From the NCBI RefSeq assembly GCF_002887595.1, contig NZ_PEBU01000001.1, positions 186,001 to 250,000 on the forward strand: a stretch of DNA of 64,000 nt, given 5' to 3'. Shown here one piece after another: positions 26,471 through 34,941 of this stretch (the stretch's first letter is position 1; each line of letters opens with the position of its first letter). The DNA comes from Bowmanella denitrificans (GTDB lineage: Bacteria; Pseudomonadota; Gammaproteobacteria; Enterobacterales; Alteromonadaceae). The position numbers and the translations under genes are program-made. The notes beneath the pieces were generated by a model, which was not told where the DNA came from, did no database searches, and saw nothing but the letters and a program-made list of their open reading frames with translations.

Positions 26471-26764
26471 TAGTTCTGCTTTGGGCAGTATTAACGTTAT
26501 TGTCACTCCCTCGTTGAAATGGCCTTCCTGTAAAACCTTTACGCGCAGAGACATAGGCTCAGGTAAATTGCCGACAATAGAAGGAGACTGCAGCATTTTC
26601 TTGGCTGTTTTCAGCTCAAGCACTTGTGACACCACCCTATGCTCTAGTTTTCTGCCGGCAGGCCATTCCCAGTTAATATTGATATCCATATTAAAAAACG
26701 ACATTGCATTCACTCCAAATACCGCGGCAAAAAGCATAAACAGATAAAGTCCATTTGTTTTCAT
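26333..26764 (-). CDS. Small exported protein of unknown function
   Basis: A 143-aa protein with an N-terminal signal peptide or anchor (LYLFMLFAAVFGVNAMSFF). The mature part is beta-rich, with segments such as VTITLILPKAELEGI, and contains two cysteines (AVCVIP and QAECSD at the C-terminus). I do not recognise the family. The ATG at 26762-26764 begins MKTNGLY. The 3' third of the gene, with flanking DNA, is repeated at 31884-32054 without its 5' part. The intact gene therefore marks one edge of an inserted or exchanged segment. Confidence 0.65.
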   Translation of the reverse strand: MKTNGLYLFMLFAAVFGVNAMSFFNMDININWEWPAGRKLEHRVVSQVLELKTAKKMLQSPSIVGNLPEPMSLRVKVLQEGHFNEGVTITLILPKAELEGITSGSRVLLGMVDNDTAVCVIPMPDGLSDAEQSAWLEQAECSD

Positions 26765-26919
26765 TCTATTACACCAAATACACTTTGCAGGTCGTGCCTG
26801 CTGTGTTTAAGCCAAAGATCATGATCATTACACTTAAGCACAAGTCGAACCAATGCAATTTTGGTTAGAAAAGCAAGCATAATATGCGCATAATACGACC
26901 ATAGTACGTGGAGGTGTTT

Positions 26920-27180
26920 ATGAATATTACTTTAGGTGCCGAGTTCGAAAAACGTATCAACGAAAAAGTCGCTTCAGGCCTTTATACCTCTGCCAGCGAA
27001 GTCATCAGGGATGGGCTAAGGCTGTTGTTTGAGAAAGACATATCGAAACAACAGCAACTGGATATCCTTAGAAACGAGGTAGGCAAAGGCTTTCAGCAAT
27101 TGTCCCAAGGTAAAACATCGGATAAATCAGCGTTGGACATTTTTGCCGAAGTGAGCAAAGAGCTGGATGGCAAAGAATGA
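26920..27180 (+). CDS. parD: ParD-type antitoxin
   Basis: An 86-aa protein with an N-terminal ribbon-helix-helix (MNITLGAEFEKRINEKVASG, then SASEVIRDGLRLLFEKD), typical of ParD/CC2985-family antitoxins, which bind DNA and neutralise ParE toxins with the C-terminal tail. ATG 26920 is chosen because GGAGG lies six bases upstream. Its stop overlaps the next ATG (ATGA at 27177), the normal toxin-antitoxin coupling. The following toxin frame is broken, so the antitoxin is probably an orphan. Confidence 0.88.
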   Translation: MNITLGAEFEKRINEKVASGLYTSASEVIRDGLRLLFEKDISKQQQLDILRNEVGKGFQQLSQGKTSDKSALDIFAEVSKELDGKE

Positions 27181-27328
27181 GCTATCAAAACTTACAAGAA
27201 TACCGCATCTACGCGTGGGCATACTGGTAGCGTTCGAAGGAGCTCAATCGACCCGCCGCATCCGCTTTTTAATCGCTGAGGAAAATCAATATTCAGTTCA
27301 AGCTGCAAAAGTGATTACGCGCCCCTAA
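27177..27328 (+). pseudogene. Frameshifted and truncated ParE-like toxin remnant
   Basis: An ATG overlapping the parD stop opens a frame that ends after 17 codons (27177-27230). In another frame, 27224-27328 encodes STRRIRFLIAEENQYSVQAA and a little more, resembling the RRIRxFIAEENPQAAxxVI helix of ParE toxins, before a stop. A ParE of about 95 aa is expected, so most of the C-terminal part is missing. The remnant shows past degradation of this accessory segment. Confidence 0.6.
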
Positions 27329-27506
27329 GGTCAATCATATGTGCACGATGCATGGCCCGCTGAGCATAGAGGGGAACACGCTTTATGTTTGCCACCGAGA
27401 AAACCAGGGTAAATGACGGTCTAAATATCGCAACAATTTAACACCTCGTCCTTTAAGAAAATCATATGATGCTGTATATTTGATCATATGTTTGGAGAGG
27501 GTAAAT

Positions 27507-28517
27507 ATGTTCACATCTATTGAACTTTGCGCAGGTGCCGGAGGGCAAGCTTTAGGACTCGAGATGGCTGGGTTTGAACACTTGTGCCTGGTAGAGAATG
27601 ATCATCATGCCTGTGAGACCTTGCGCATGAATAGAAGTCACTGGCAAGTGCTTGAGCAGGATTTAAGAGGCTTCGATGCCAGAAGATTTCATGGGGTGGA
27701 CCTGGTTGCAGGAGGGGTTCCCTGCCCACCGTTTTCAGCCGCGGGCAAACAACTTGGCGCTGATGATGAAAGAAACCTATTTGATGAAGCTCTCAGAATC
27801 GTAGAACAAGCGTCGCCTAAAGCAGTTATGCTGGAAAACGTCAGAGGATTACTGGACGAAAAGTTTGAAGCCTATAGAGACTCTATTGTTCAGAAACTGC
27901 AGGAACTTGGCTACCGTTCCGAGTGGAAGTTATTAAATGCCTCTGACTTTGGTGTTCCTCAGTTACGTCCAAGAGTGATATTGGTTGCCTTAAAAGCAGA
28001 GTATTTTCCGAATTTTAGCTGGCCACAGGAAGAACCAGATTCAGCTCCGACTGTCGGTGAAGCATTATACGATCTTGTAGCGAAGAATGGTTGGCCTCAT
28101 GCAGAAGAGTGGATGTTAAAGGCAAACAAAATTGCTCCTACACTGGTTGGCGGTTCCAAAAAGCACGGTGGACCAGACTTAGGACCGACCCGTGCCAAAA
28201 AGGCTTGGAAAGAATTAAATGTGAATGGGCATTTGGTTCAGTATGACTCACCTGCAAAAGACTTTATTGGAAAGGAGGGCTTTGAACGCATGCCTTATCT
28301 ATCGCTAAGAATGGCTGCCCGTATTCAAGGGTTCCCAGACGAATGGGAGTTTTTCGGTAAAAAAACTCATTCCTACAGACAGATAGGTAATGCCTTCCCG
28401 CCCCCGGTTGCTTATGCAGTTGGTTCGTCAATAATTAATGCATTGAGTTTCAGTTCCAATGCTTTTTTACATGATGTGAAGACCGCTCCACCTGCAAGGC
28501 AGTTAGAACTTATTTGA
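27507..28517 (+). CDS. DNA (cytosine-5) methyltransferase of the NaeI-type restriction-modification system
   Basis: A 336-aa C5-cytosine methyltransferase using S-adenosylmethionine. Motif I is ELCAGAGGQALGLEMAGF (about 6-23). Motif IV PCPPFS at 72-77 holds catalytic Cys73, motif VI is ENVRG at 110-114, motif VIII is RPRVILVALK, and the C-terminal motifs IX-X are ARIQGFPDEW and RQIGNAFPPPVA. ATG 27507 is chosen because GGAGAGG lies correctly before it. It is followed after 106 bases by a NaeI-like endonuclease on the same strand, so it most likely protects that enzyme's site. Base composition is more AT-rich than the core genes, consistent with transfer. Confidence 0.95.
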   Translation: MFTSIELCAGAGGQALGLEMAGFEHLCLVENDHHACETLRMNRSHWQVLEQDLRGFDARRFHGVDLVAGGVPCPPFSAAGKQLGADDERNLFDEALRIVEQASPKAVMLENVRGLLDEKFEAYRDSIVQKLQELGYRSEWKLLNASDFGVPQLRPRVILVALKAEYFPNFSWPQEEPDSAPTVGEALYDLVAKNGWPHAEEWMLKANKIAPTLVGGSKKHGGPDLGPTRAKKAWKELNVNGHLVQYDSPAKDFIGKEGFERMPYLSLRMAARIQGFPDEWEFFGKKTHSYRQIGNAFPPPVAYAVGSSIINALSFSSNAFLHDVKTAPPARQLELI

Positions 28518-28623
28518 ATAGTAGCCATGCTGCTGGGACCATTGCCTCTCTTCCCTCCCGAGTTTTGACTTCAACACAATAAAGCCCGAGACTGACAGCA
28601 ACTTTTTAATTGATGTTAGTAAC

Positions 28624-29526
28624 ATGGATTCAAAAAAAAACAATAATGACGCAGATCTGGGGTCCGTTTTTGCTTGGTTTAAAAGCCAGACACACTTTCA
28701 GAGCCGTCTAATCCAGGCTATAAGAAAAGCCATTGATGAAGTCATTGATGGTCCCCGAACAGGCCGGTTTACTTATAGTCAGTTAGAGAAAACTGAAAAG
28801 ACATACCTTGGCACTAAAGTAGAAATCCTCCTTCGAGCAGAATTCGCTTTAGATAAAGGCGAAGTTATGGACTACCGGGTTGATGGTATTGAAGTCGATT
28901 GCAAGTACACCGGTAACAAGTGGGCCTGGAATATACCTAAAGAAGCAATGGGTCACATCTGTCTTCTCGTTCGGGCTGACGATGAAGCCGGTACAGCCAG
29001 TGCTGGCCTTGTGCGGATTTCCGAAGAAATATTGAACCCTGGTAGAAACCAAGATAAGAAGGGCACTCTAAGTAAAGTGGGTAGAGACACCATTTTGTGG
29101 CTGGTAGCTGATGGTCAAATGCAAATAAATCAACTGCACCTTTGGTCGGAACAGGTAATTTCTCAAATATGGGCCAAAGGATCAGGACAGCAACGGTTGA
29201 ATGAATTATTCCGTCTTAAACAAGGTGAATTAATCGACCGACAGACAATAGCCACTGTGGCACAGGCAAAAGATGATCCTATGAAGCGTGTCAGAGCTAA
29301 CGGAGGTGCCAGAACCTATTTGAGCAAGGAAGGTATCATCATTCTGGGCCACCAGAATAATCATCCTGAAATTTGTAAGCAGCTTGAACTGCCTGTACCA
29401 AACAAAGGCCAGGTGATAGCAGTCAGGATTGTGAGAGATAAATCGGGTGCACTTTCTCTGGCCAACAGCCGTTGGAGAATAGCTGATTCTTCTGATCCCA
29501 TAGAAACGGCCCCGGAATCTTACTGA
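28624..29526 (+). CDS. NaeI-family type IIE restriction endonuclease
   Basis: A 300-aa homologue of NaeI, an endonuclease that needs a second bound site for activation and cuts GCCGGC. Catalytic residues align with identical spacing: Glu67, Asp83, Asp92 and Lys94 here against Glu70, Asp86, Asp95 and Lys97 of NaeI, in TKVEILLRAEF and GEVMDYRVDGIEVDCK. The segment VIDGPRTGR at 40-48 matches the ligase-like region of NaeI; Val40 stands where NaeI Leu43 is expected. The C-terminal half (about 165-290) corresponds to the effector (CAP-like) DNA-binding domain. It lies 106 bases after the methyltransferase. The recognition sequence is presumed similar, not shown. Confidence 0.9.
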   Translation: MDSKKNNNDADLGSVFAWFKSQTHFQSRLIQAIRKAIDEVIDGPRTGRFTYSQLEKTEKTYLGTKVEILLRAEFALDKGEVMDYRVDGIEVDCKYTGNKWAWNIPKEAMGHICLLVRADDEAGTASAGLVRISEEILNPGRNQDKKGTLSKVGRDTILWLVADGQMQINQLHLWSEQVISQIWAKGSGQQRLNELFRLKQGELIDRQTIATVAQAKDDPMKRVRANGGARTYLSKEGIIILGHQNNHPEICKQLELPVPNKGQVIAVRIVRDKSGALSLANSRWRIADSSDPIETAPESY

Positions 29527-29634
29527 CATGATGCATTGTATGCTGCGGGGCAACAAGATCTCTGCCACTTTACTACCGAATTAAGATCGAAAGTTCGAAT
29601 GAGGCCAATTAACGAGCAACTCAAAGCGATTTAA

Positions 29635-30030
29635 AATGAAAGACGAGGCCATGCGGACAAGCTTCTGGAAATGTTAACCCTAAACAATGTTGACTGCGTT
29701 TTATTAACGGGCGGTATGAAAACCAAGGAAAAAAGGGCCGCTAATGACCATCTCGCCACGGCACAGGTCATTATCGCAACAGGTAAGTACGTCGGCGAAG
29801 GTTTTGATCTGCCCAGACTAGATACCCTGTTTATCACACTGCCCATATCCTGGAGAGGTACGTTGGCTCAATATGCAGGACGTATACACCGGTCTTTTGA
29901 AGATAAGAATGAAGTTCAGATTTACGACTATGTCGAGGTGAATGCCCCTATGCTGAGCCGTATGTATCAAAAACGGGAAAAGGGATATTTGGCTCTTGGT
30001 TATAAAGTGTTACGTGACACTGCAGTATAA
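29635..30030 (+). pseudogene. 5'-truncated superfamily 2 helicase (C-terminal domain only)
   Basis: The open frame runs from a stop at 29632 and begins in the middle of a helicase C-terminal domain (RRGHADKLLEML, motif IV-like). It continues with LLTGGMKTKEKR, ATGKYVGEGFDLPRLDTLFI (motif V) and QYAGRIHRS (motif VI), then YDYVEVNAPMLSRMY. The N-terminal ATPase lobe is absent, so no active helicase can be made, although an internal ATG at 29671 could yield a 119-aa fragment. The style resembles helicases of restriction- and TOTE-type conflict systems; that assignment is tentative. Its deletion end falls shortly after the endonuclease gene. Confidence 0.7.
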
Positions 30031-30064
30031 TGCCAACCCCAACAACGAGGAATAGCACGACACT

Positions 30065-31888
30065 ATGTTCGTATCCGGACTCAGCCAAACAGACAGTAAC
30101 AACGTTGGTTCTTTAGCAGGCTATCTTGAACTACTGACAGTAGATGACCTGAAAAGCCTTTTAAAGCTGCTACCAGTAGAGAAAAAACCATCCAGGAAAA
30201 GCGAATTAGCGAAGGCGATTAAAGAGTCTCTGTTGGGAGGAAACCTTTACAAACTTTGGGACAGGCTCGACAACACTCAAAAGTTTGCTGTGAGCGAGAC
30301 CCTATATTCCTATGGCGGGACATTTAACCCTGTTCGTTTCCAGGCAAAATATGGGCTACTGCCGGACTTCACTGATGAAGAATCAAATGCCCGATATAGT
30401 TACTCAGCAAAGCCCGGATTACTCCGTGTGCTGATGTATCATGGAGATCGGTATAATCGGAGCGATCTGGTTATACCGTCAGATCTGCTGCATAAACTTC
30501 AAGCCTTTGTACCAACCCCCTTAACAGACACGTTGAAGACAGTGAACTGTCTGCCGGACGCTTTTGATGGGCACTCCATTAACAGCCGCGATACGGAAGT
30601 TTCCGCGCTGCAAGACCTGCTCACCATTATGAGTTTAACCTCGCAAAACAAGATTTCCGTCAGCAACAAGACGCTTTTGCCTTCAAAGACGACCATGAAC
30701 ACCCTATCAACCATCCTTAGAAACGGCGATTACTACACTGCGGACGACACCGATTCTTTTGGCGAAAGCATCGAGCCAATTAAGGCCTTTGCCTGGCCTT
30801 TGTTGATTCAGGCTGCCAAGCTGGCAGAGGCAAAAGGCGGTAAGTTAGCCCTCACCAAGACAGGAGTAAAGGCATTGTCGGCGCCGCCTGCTGAAACCAT
30901 TAAGTTGATCTGGCACCGATGGCTTAAAACCAAACTCATTGATGAATTTAGCCGAATCGACAACATAAAAGGCCAGAAGAGAAAGACCCGGAGTGCGATA
31001 AGTGCCGCCAGTGACCGCCGCCCGGTTATATCCAGGATGCTGTCCAAATGCCCTGTGGGCGAATGGATAGCATTGGAAGAATTCTCAAGGTTTATGCAAT
31101 CAGAAAATCATCTCTTCGAAATCACCACGGACCCATGGGAGCTTTATATTGGCGATCCGCATTATGGCAGCCTGGGATACGGCGGCTCTCATGACTGGAA
31201 CATTCTTCAGAAACGCTACATTGCTTGTTTACTGTTTGAGTACGCGGCCACCCTGGGGCTAATTGATGTGGCTTATGTGCATCCGGAACATGCCGACTGC
31301 GACTATGCCGAACTTTGGGGGGCTGACGACCTGCTCTATCTAAGCCGTTATGATGGTCTTGTCTATTTTAGAATAACTGCCTTAGGTGAGTACTGTCTTG
31401 ATTTAACAGATGGCTATGTGCCAAAAGAGCAGCCCTCAAAAGCCAGACTCTCAGTGCTGCCCAACTTACATATCCAATCAGTCGGTGTAATGGAGTTTGG
31501 TCAATCACAACTGTTAGAACTTTATACAGATAAAATCTCCGGCACACAGTGGCGATTCAACCCCGAAAAGATGCTTGCAGCTGCAGAAAGAGGTCATGAC
31601 ATACAGGAACTGGAAAAGTTTCTGTCACAGAGCGATGAACAACCCCTTCCCGAATCGGTCGAGGCATTAATCAGAAAAGTACAACGACAAGCCTGTGCCC
31701 TTAAGATAAAAAGCACCACCATTCTGATTGAATGCATAGACGCAGAAACCGCACGAAAAGTGGCTAACCATGACCATACGAAACACCTATGCATGCTCGC
31801 CGGCGAAAAACATTTGGTATTAACCAGCACGGAAAAAGCCTTTCGAGGTGCCCTGCGAAAACTGGGCTATGGGATGCCCTTGGTTTAG
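30065..31888 (+). CDS. XPB/Ssl2 helicase N-terminal-domain-like protein without helicase motor
   Basis: A 607-aa protein with no Walker motifs. The N-terminus (LAGYLELLTVDDLKSLLKLL) resembles a SAP-like helical repeat. The C-terminal third (LSVLPNLHIQSVGVMEF to QLLELY, WRFNPEKMLAAAERGHD, LPESVEALIRKVQRQ) resembles the helicase-associated domain found before the motor in XPB/Ssl2-like bacterial proteins. It follows the truncated helicase by 34 bases, so it may be the stand-alone accessory subunit of a former helicase system. ATG 30065 follows GAGGAAT at some distance. Its stop codon lies inside the first five bases of the right-hand 171-bp repeat. Function unknown. Confidence 0.6.
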   Translation: MFVSGLSQTDSNNVGSLAGYLELLTVDDLKSLLKLLPVEKKPSRKSELAKAIKESLLGGNLYKLWDRLDNTQKFAVSETLYSYGGTFNPVRFQAKYGLLPDFTDEESNARYSYSAKPGLLRVLMYHGDRYNRSDLVIPSDLLHKLQAFVPTPLTDTLKTVNCLPDAFDGHSINSRDTEVSALQDLLTIMSLTSQNKISVSNKTLLPSKTTMNTLSTILRNGDYYTADDTDSFGESIEPIKAFAWPLLIQAAKLAEAKGGKLALTKTGVKALSAPPAETIKLIWHRWLKTKLIDEFSRIDNIKGQKRKTRSAISAASDRRPVISRMLSKCPVGEWIALEEFSRFMQSENHLFEITTDPWELYIGDPHYGSLGYGGSHDWNILQKRYIACLLFEYAATLGLIDVAYVHPEHADCDYAELWGADDLLYLSRYDGLVYFRITALGEYCLDLTDGYVPKEQPSKARLSVLPNLHIQSVGVMEFGQSQLLELYTDKISGTQWRFNPEKMLAAAERGHDIQELEKFLSQSDEQPLPESVEALIRKVQRQACALKIKSTTILIECIDAETARKVANHDHTKHLCMLAGEKHLVLTSTEKAFRGALRKLGYGMPLV

Positions 31889-32054
31889 TGCTTCTTAGGC
31901 TGAACCATTTGCCGTTCTAATCAGAACATTTGGCTTGTTCCAACCAGGCTGATTGCTCCGCATCGCTTAAGCCATCTGGCATAGGTATAACGCAAACGGC
32001 AGTGTCATTGTCTACCATCCCCAGCAGTACCCTTGAACCGCTGGTGATTCCTTC
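31884..32054. repeat. Right copy of the imperfect 170-bp direct repeat
   Basis: This matches 26301-26470 (same orientation, one extra base, a few substitutions). It contains only the 3' end of the small exported-protein gene and is cut at 32054, where unrelated DNA (GATCAAGGG) begins. The stop codon of the 607-aa gene falls within its first bases, so the junction coincides with a gene end. Confidence 0.9.
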
Positions 32055-32576
32055 GATCAAGGGTCAGAGATCTTGATAATATCCCTATAATTCAAACAGT
32101 TGGTGCCTGGGGGTCGGAACACTTTATCTGGAACAAAGTATGACAGCCGAAGGCTGGCCTGCAAAGCTGGTGAATCTTATGGATGAAATGAACACTCTAA
32201 CCGCGCTCGGTAGCACTGGCTCGAGGTCGGCCCAATAGAAACAGTTAAATCCAGCGACTATGGCTGGAAGGTATACTAAGGAAAATGTTTTGAATATGGT
32301 GCCTGGGGTCGGACTCGAACCGACACAATGTTGCCATCGGCGGATTTTGAAAAGTTCGTGCTTATATTTATCATTTATTTTCAGAGACTTAAAAATATAA
32401 CAAGACACTTTGCAAATTCTTTGCATAAGCTGGTTATGAAGCCACCTAAACTGAAGGTTTACTGGAGATATAAATTGCCACTCGGACTCACACCCGAATG
32501 GCAGTTTTTGTCTGCGATTTTCACACGTGTTTATGTCGTAATTGAACCGCCGCCTGCAGACTTTTACCTCTGTGAA
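32055..32576. other. Gene-free junction with two tRNA-Leu 3' fragments
   Basis: No convincing gene is present. A short frame from ATG at about 32138 (MTAEGWPAKLVNLMDEMNTL and 12 more residues) looks like a gene fragment but is not recognisable. An 18-base degenerate copy of the tRNA-Leu 3' end lies at 32101-32118 (GGTGCCTGGGGGTCGGA, one inserted G). A perfect 62-base copy lies at 32290-32351. The remaining stretch up to the receptor gene is AT-rich and shows nothing else. Confidence 0.6.
32290..32351. repeat. Perfect 62-bp repeat of the tRNA-Leu 3' part (att-like, distal end)
   Basis: This segment is identical to 35984-36045. It comprises seven bases of 3' flank plus the 3' 55 bases of tRNA-Leu(CAA), from the CCA end through the T-arm into the anticodon loop. 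Displaced tRNA 3' ends of this kind are left when an integrase inserts an element into a tRNA gene. The two copies enclose 3.6 kb with a receptor and regulator but no integrase gene. Confidence 0.85.
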
Positions 32577-34829
32577 TTAGAGCCATACTTCGGCTTCCAG
32601 ACCAATCACTCGAGGTGCATCTAACGGGCTATAAAATAATCCGTCGGTACCAAATGCCATGTTTTCCACTGCCAATCCACTGGCACGACGTTCGTTGGTG
32701 AGGTTTTCACCAAATATGCGAATAGCAAATTCTCCTGAGTCATAACCTAGTTGTAGTCCTAGCATGGCAGTGGCTTTCTGAAAAATATCACCTCGAGATC
32801 TGAGCGCTGTTTTTCCAGTAAAGTTCGCTTCTACTCTGAAATAAAAGTCATCATCCCACTGATAACGTGCCGCCAGACCAGCATCATATTCGGGCACAAA
32901 TTGAATGGGCTGGCCCTTTACGTTGAGTGATTCACTTAACTGTAAGTTATCATATTCAGCATTTACATAACCAATATGACCGCTCACTGAGAATTGTTTT
33001 ACCGGGCGCCAGGTTAATTCCATTTCAATCCCTTTGCTAATAATTGATGCATCAGAACTAATGTAATCTGAGCTTATAGGGCGGCCATTAGCGTCTGTAG
33101 CGATTTGAATTTCTTGCCAGTTATCTGATTGGATATAAAAAATTGCGCCGGACGAACGCCATTTTTTATCGGTAGAGAACCATTTATACCCTAATTCCCG
33201 GCTAACCAGTGTTTCGCTGTCATAAGTAAAAACGTTGTCGTCAACTTTATCATCCTGCACTGCGGTAAGGTTAAAGCCGCCAGGGATATAGCCTTTGGAT
33301 AACGAAGCATGAAAGGATAAATTGTTGGCGTACTGATATAGCGCTGATACTTTGGGTAGCCAGGCACTAAACGTCTCAGACAAATGGGCATCCTGATAAC
33401 GGGTAACAGTGCCGAACCCTAAATTGAGTTCCCCTTCGGTTTGAATGGCCGATCGCTTAGCGTTGTCGTAGCGTAGTCCTGCGCCAATTTTAAACTTCTC
33501 TGTTAGGTACCAGTTTATCGAGCCAAAAACACTTTTATCCTTGCCCTCTTTGTATTGCATAGGCGCAGCCAAATAGCTATTGAGCGTGCCAGCTCCTAAG
33601 AACGTAGATTTTGTGTTTTCCTCTGATTCTGAGTAATAGGATAGACCAACGATATAATCAAAGTGATTACCAGTGGGGGAAGTAAAGCGCAATTCAATGT
33701 TTTTGTAGTCTTCACTTTCTGCCTCCCGACCAGCGACTATTGGTGCTGCCGTGAGGTCCAGATCAAGGCCTTTGGCATCTTCTTCCAGTGAACGATAGGA
33801 CGCCGCCAGGTCGATATCTCCATAGTCAGCCTTATAAGTAGCGCTGATACCAGCTACAAACTCTTCTTCGTTGGTATACTTAGGCGCATCCTCAAGCACC
33901 GTCCAGTCATCAATCTGTTGCCCCTGATTATAGTTGTCAGCATAAAGCTGATTATAAAGGTTGATATTTAAAGGTACATATTGCTGATCAAACAGACCTG
34001 GAGCATCCATATCAAGCCAATAGGTCGTCGCATTGATGCTAAGCGAGTCGGATGGTGTCCAGTGAAGTCGGCCTTGAATGTAATTTTCTTTGATATTGCC
34101 CGTATCTCCGGTTGAAGTACCGATATTTTTAACAAAGGCATCTTCATAAGCAGAACTAAATGAAACAGAACCACTTAGTTCTTTGTTGATTAATGGGCCT
34201 GAAATAAAGCCGGTCGCTTCGTAACCTTGTCCAGAGTGGTAGTCTGATGCGGCGATTCGGTAATTCTGTTCAAAAACATCTGAGGGCGTTTTGGTATTGA
34301 CAATAATGAGTCCTGACTCAGAGTTTGCGCCATAGAGAGTGCCTTGTGGTCCGCGCAGCACTTCTATTGAGTCTACTTGATTGAGCACCGAATTACTGAG
34401 TTCTCTGAAAGGGATCCCGTCTATATATACTGCGGCACGATTAACAATAAATGGGTTTGACTCAACACCTCGAATGGTAATGTAAATACTACCTCGTTGG
34501 CCTGACTCATTAAATTGTACATTGGGCGCGAGATCATCAATGCGCGAGAAATCTCGTAATCGCGCTTCATTAATTAGTGCTGAATCGATCAGTGTGACTG
34601 AAAGGTCAGATTTCATTAACTCGGTATTGCGTTTTGAACCCTTCACAATGACCTTTTCGAGTGTCTCTGATTCGTGTGACAACTGCTTACCAGTTTGCTT
34701 ATGTTGGTCAGTGAGTAGCTTTCCTGAGGTATACTCAAGCGGATTGGCCGAGGCCACAGAACAGGCCGTCGATATCCCCAGAACGGTTAGGCAATGCATA
34801 AAAAGCGTTAGTTGTGACTGTTCAGTCAT
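32577..34829 (-). CDS. TonB-dependent receptor, FyuA-like siderophore type
   Basis: A 750-aa outer-membrane receptor. The signal peptide (about 28 aa ending ASA) is followed by a TonB-box-like and plug region with ETLEKVIVKGSKR, IRGVESNPF, AAVYIDGIPFRE, DSIEVLRGPQGTLYGANSES and LIIVNTKTP. The barrel ends in GLEAEVWL. The AVYIDGIP/GPQGTLYG style and the divergent AraC gene resemble the yersiniabactin receptor FyuA with its regulator YbtA. ATG 34827-34829 has GGAG upstream. No biosynthesis genes are nearby, so the pair may take up a siderophore made by others. It lies inside the tRNA-bounded 3.6-kb island. Confidence 0.9.
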   Translation of the reverse strand: MTEQSQLTLFMHCLTVLGISTACSVASANPLEYTSGKLLTDQHKQTGKQLSHESETLEKVIVKGSKRNTELMKSDLSVTLIDSALINEARLRDFSRIDDLAPNVQFNESGQRGSIYITIRGVESNPFIVNRAAVYIDGIPFRELSNSVLNQVDSIEVLRGPQGTLYGANSESGLIIVNTKTPSDVFEQNYRIAASDYHSGQGYEATGFISGPLINKELSGSVSFSSAYEDAFVKNIGTSTGDTGNIKENYIQGRLHWTPSDSLSINATTYWLDMDAPGLFDQQYVPLNINLYNQLYADNYNQGQQIDDWTVLEDAPKYTNEEEFVAGISATYKADYGDIDLAASYRSLEEDAKGLDLDLTAAPIVAGREAESEDYKNIELRFTSPTGNHFDYIVGLSYYSESEENTKSTFLGAGTLNSYLAAPMQYKEGKDKSVFGSINWYLTEKFKIGAGLRYDNAKRSAIQTEGELNLGFGTVTRYQDAHLSETFSAWLPKVSALYQYANNLSFHASLSKGYIPGGFNLTAVQDDKVDDNVFTYDSETLVSRELGYKWFSTDKKWRSSGAIFYIQSDNWQEIQIATDANGRPISSDYISSDASIISKGIEMELTWRPVKQFSVSGHIGYVNAEYDNLQLSESLNVKGQPIQFVPEYDAGLAARYQWDDDFYFRVEANFTGKTALRSRGDIFQKATAMLGLQLGYDSGEFAIRIFGENLTNERRASGLAVENMAFGTDGLFYSPLDAPRVIGLEAEVWL

Positions 34830-34921
34830 TGTGAAGAATACTCCTGCTCACGTAGAAAGCAGTAGTGTAGAAACTCATGAAATAAATACCGCTCCAAAAT
34901 GCCCAACCACTCCATTTTGGA

Positions 34922-34936
34922 TGATATATTATAACA
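34922..34936. promoter_or_regulatory. Weak Zur/Fur-like inverted repeat in the receptor-AraC intergenic region
   Basis: TGATATATTATAACA reads as TGATAT-ATT-ATAACA, an inverted repeat with one mismatch and the same N3 geometry as the two Zur-like sites at 14801 and 17573. It lies between the divergent receptor and regulator starts. The area is AT-rich, so chance is a real alternative. Confidence 0.3.
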
Positions 34937-34941
34937 AAATC

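Noticed and set aside
34522-34941. Upstream extension of the AraC-regulator frame
   Set aside because: It overlaps the 5' end of the FyuA-like receptor gene on the opposite strand and encodes no AraC-family sequence; the family homology begins near 34960.
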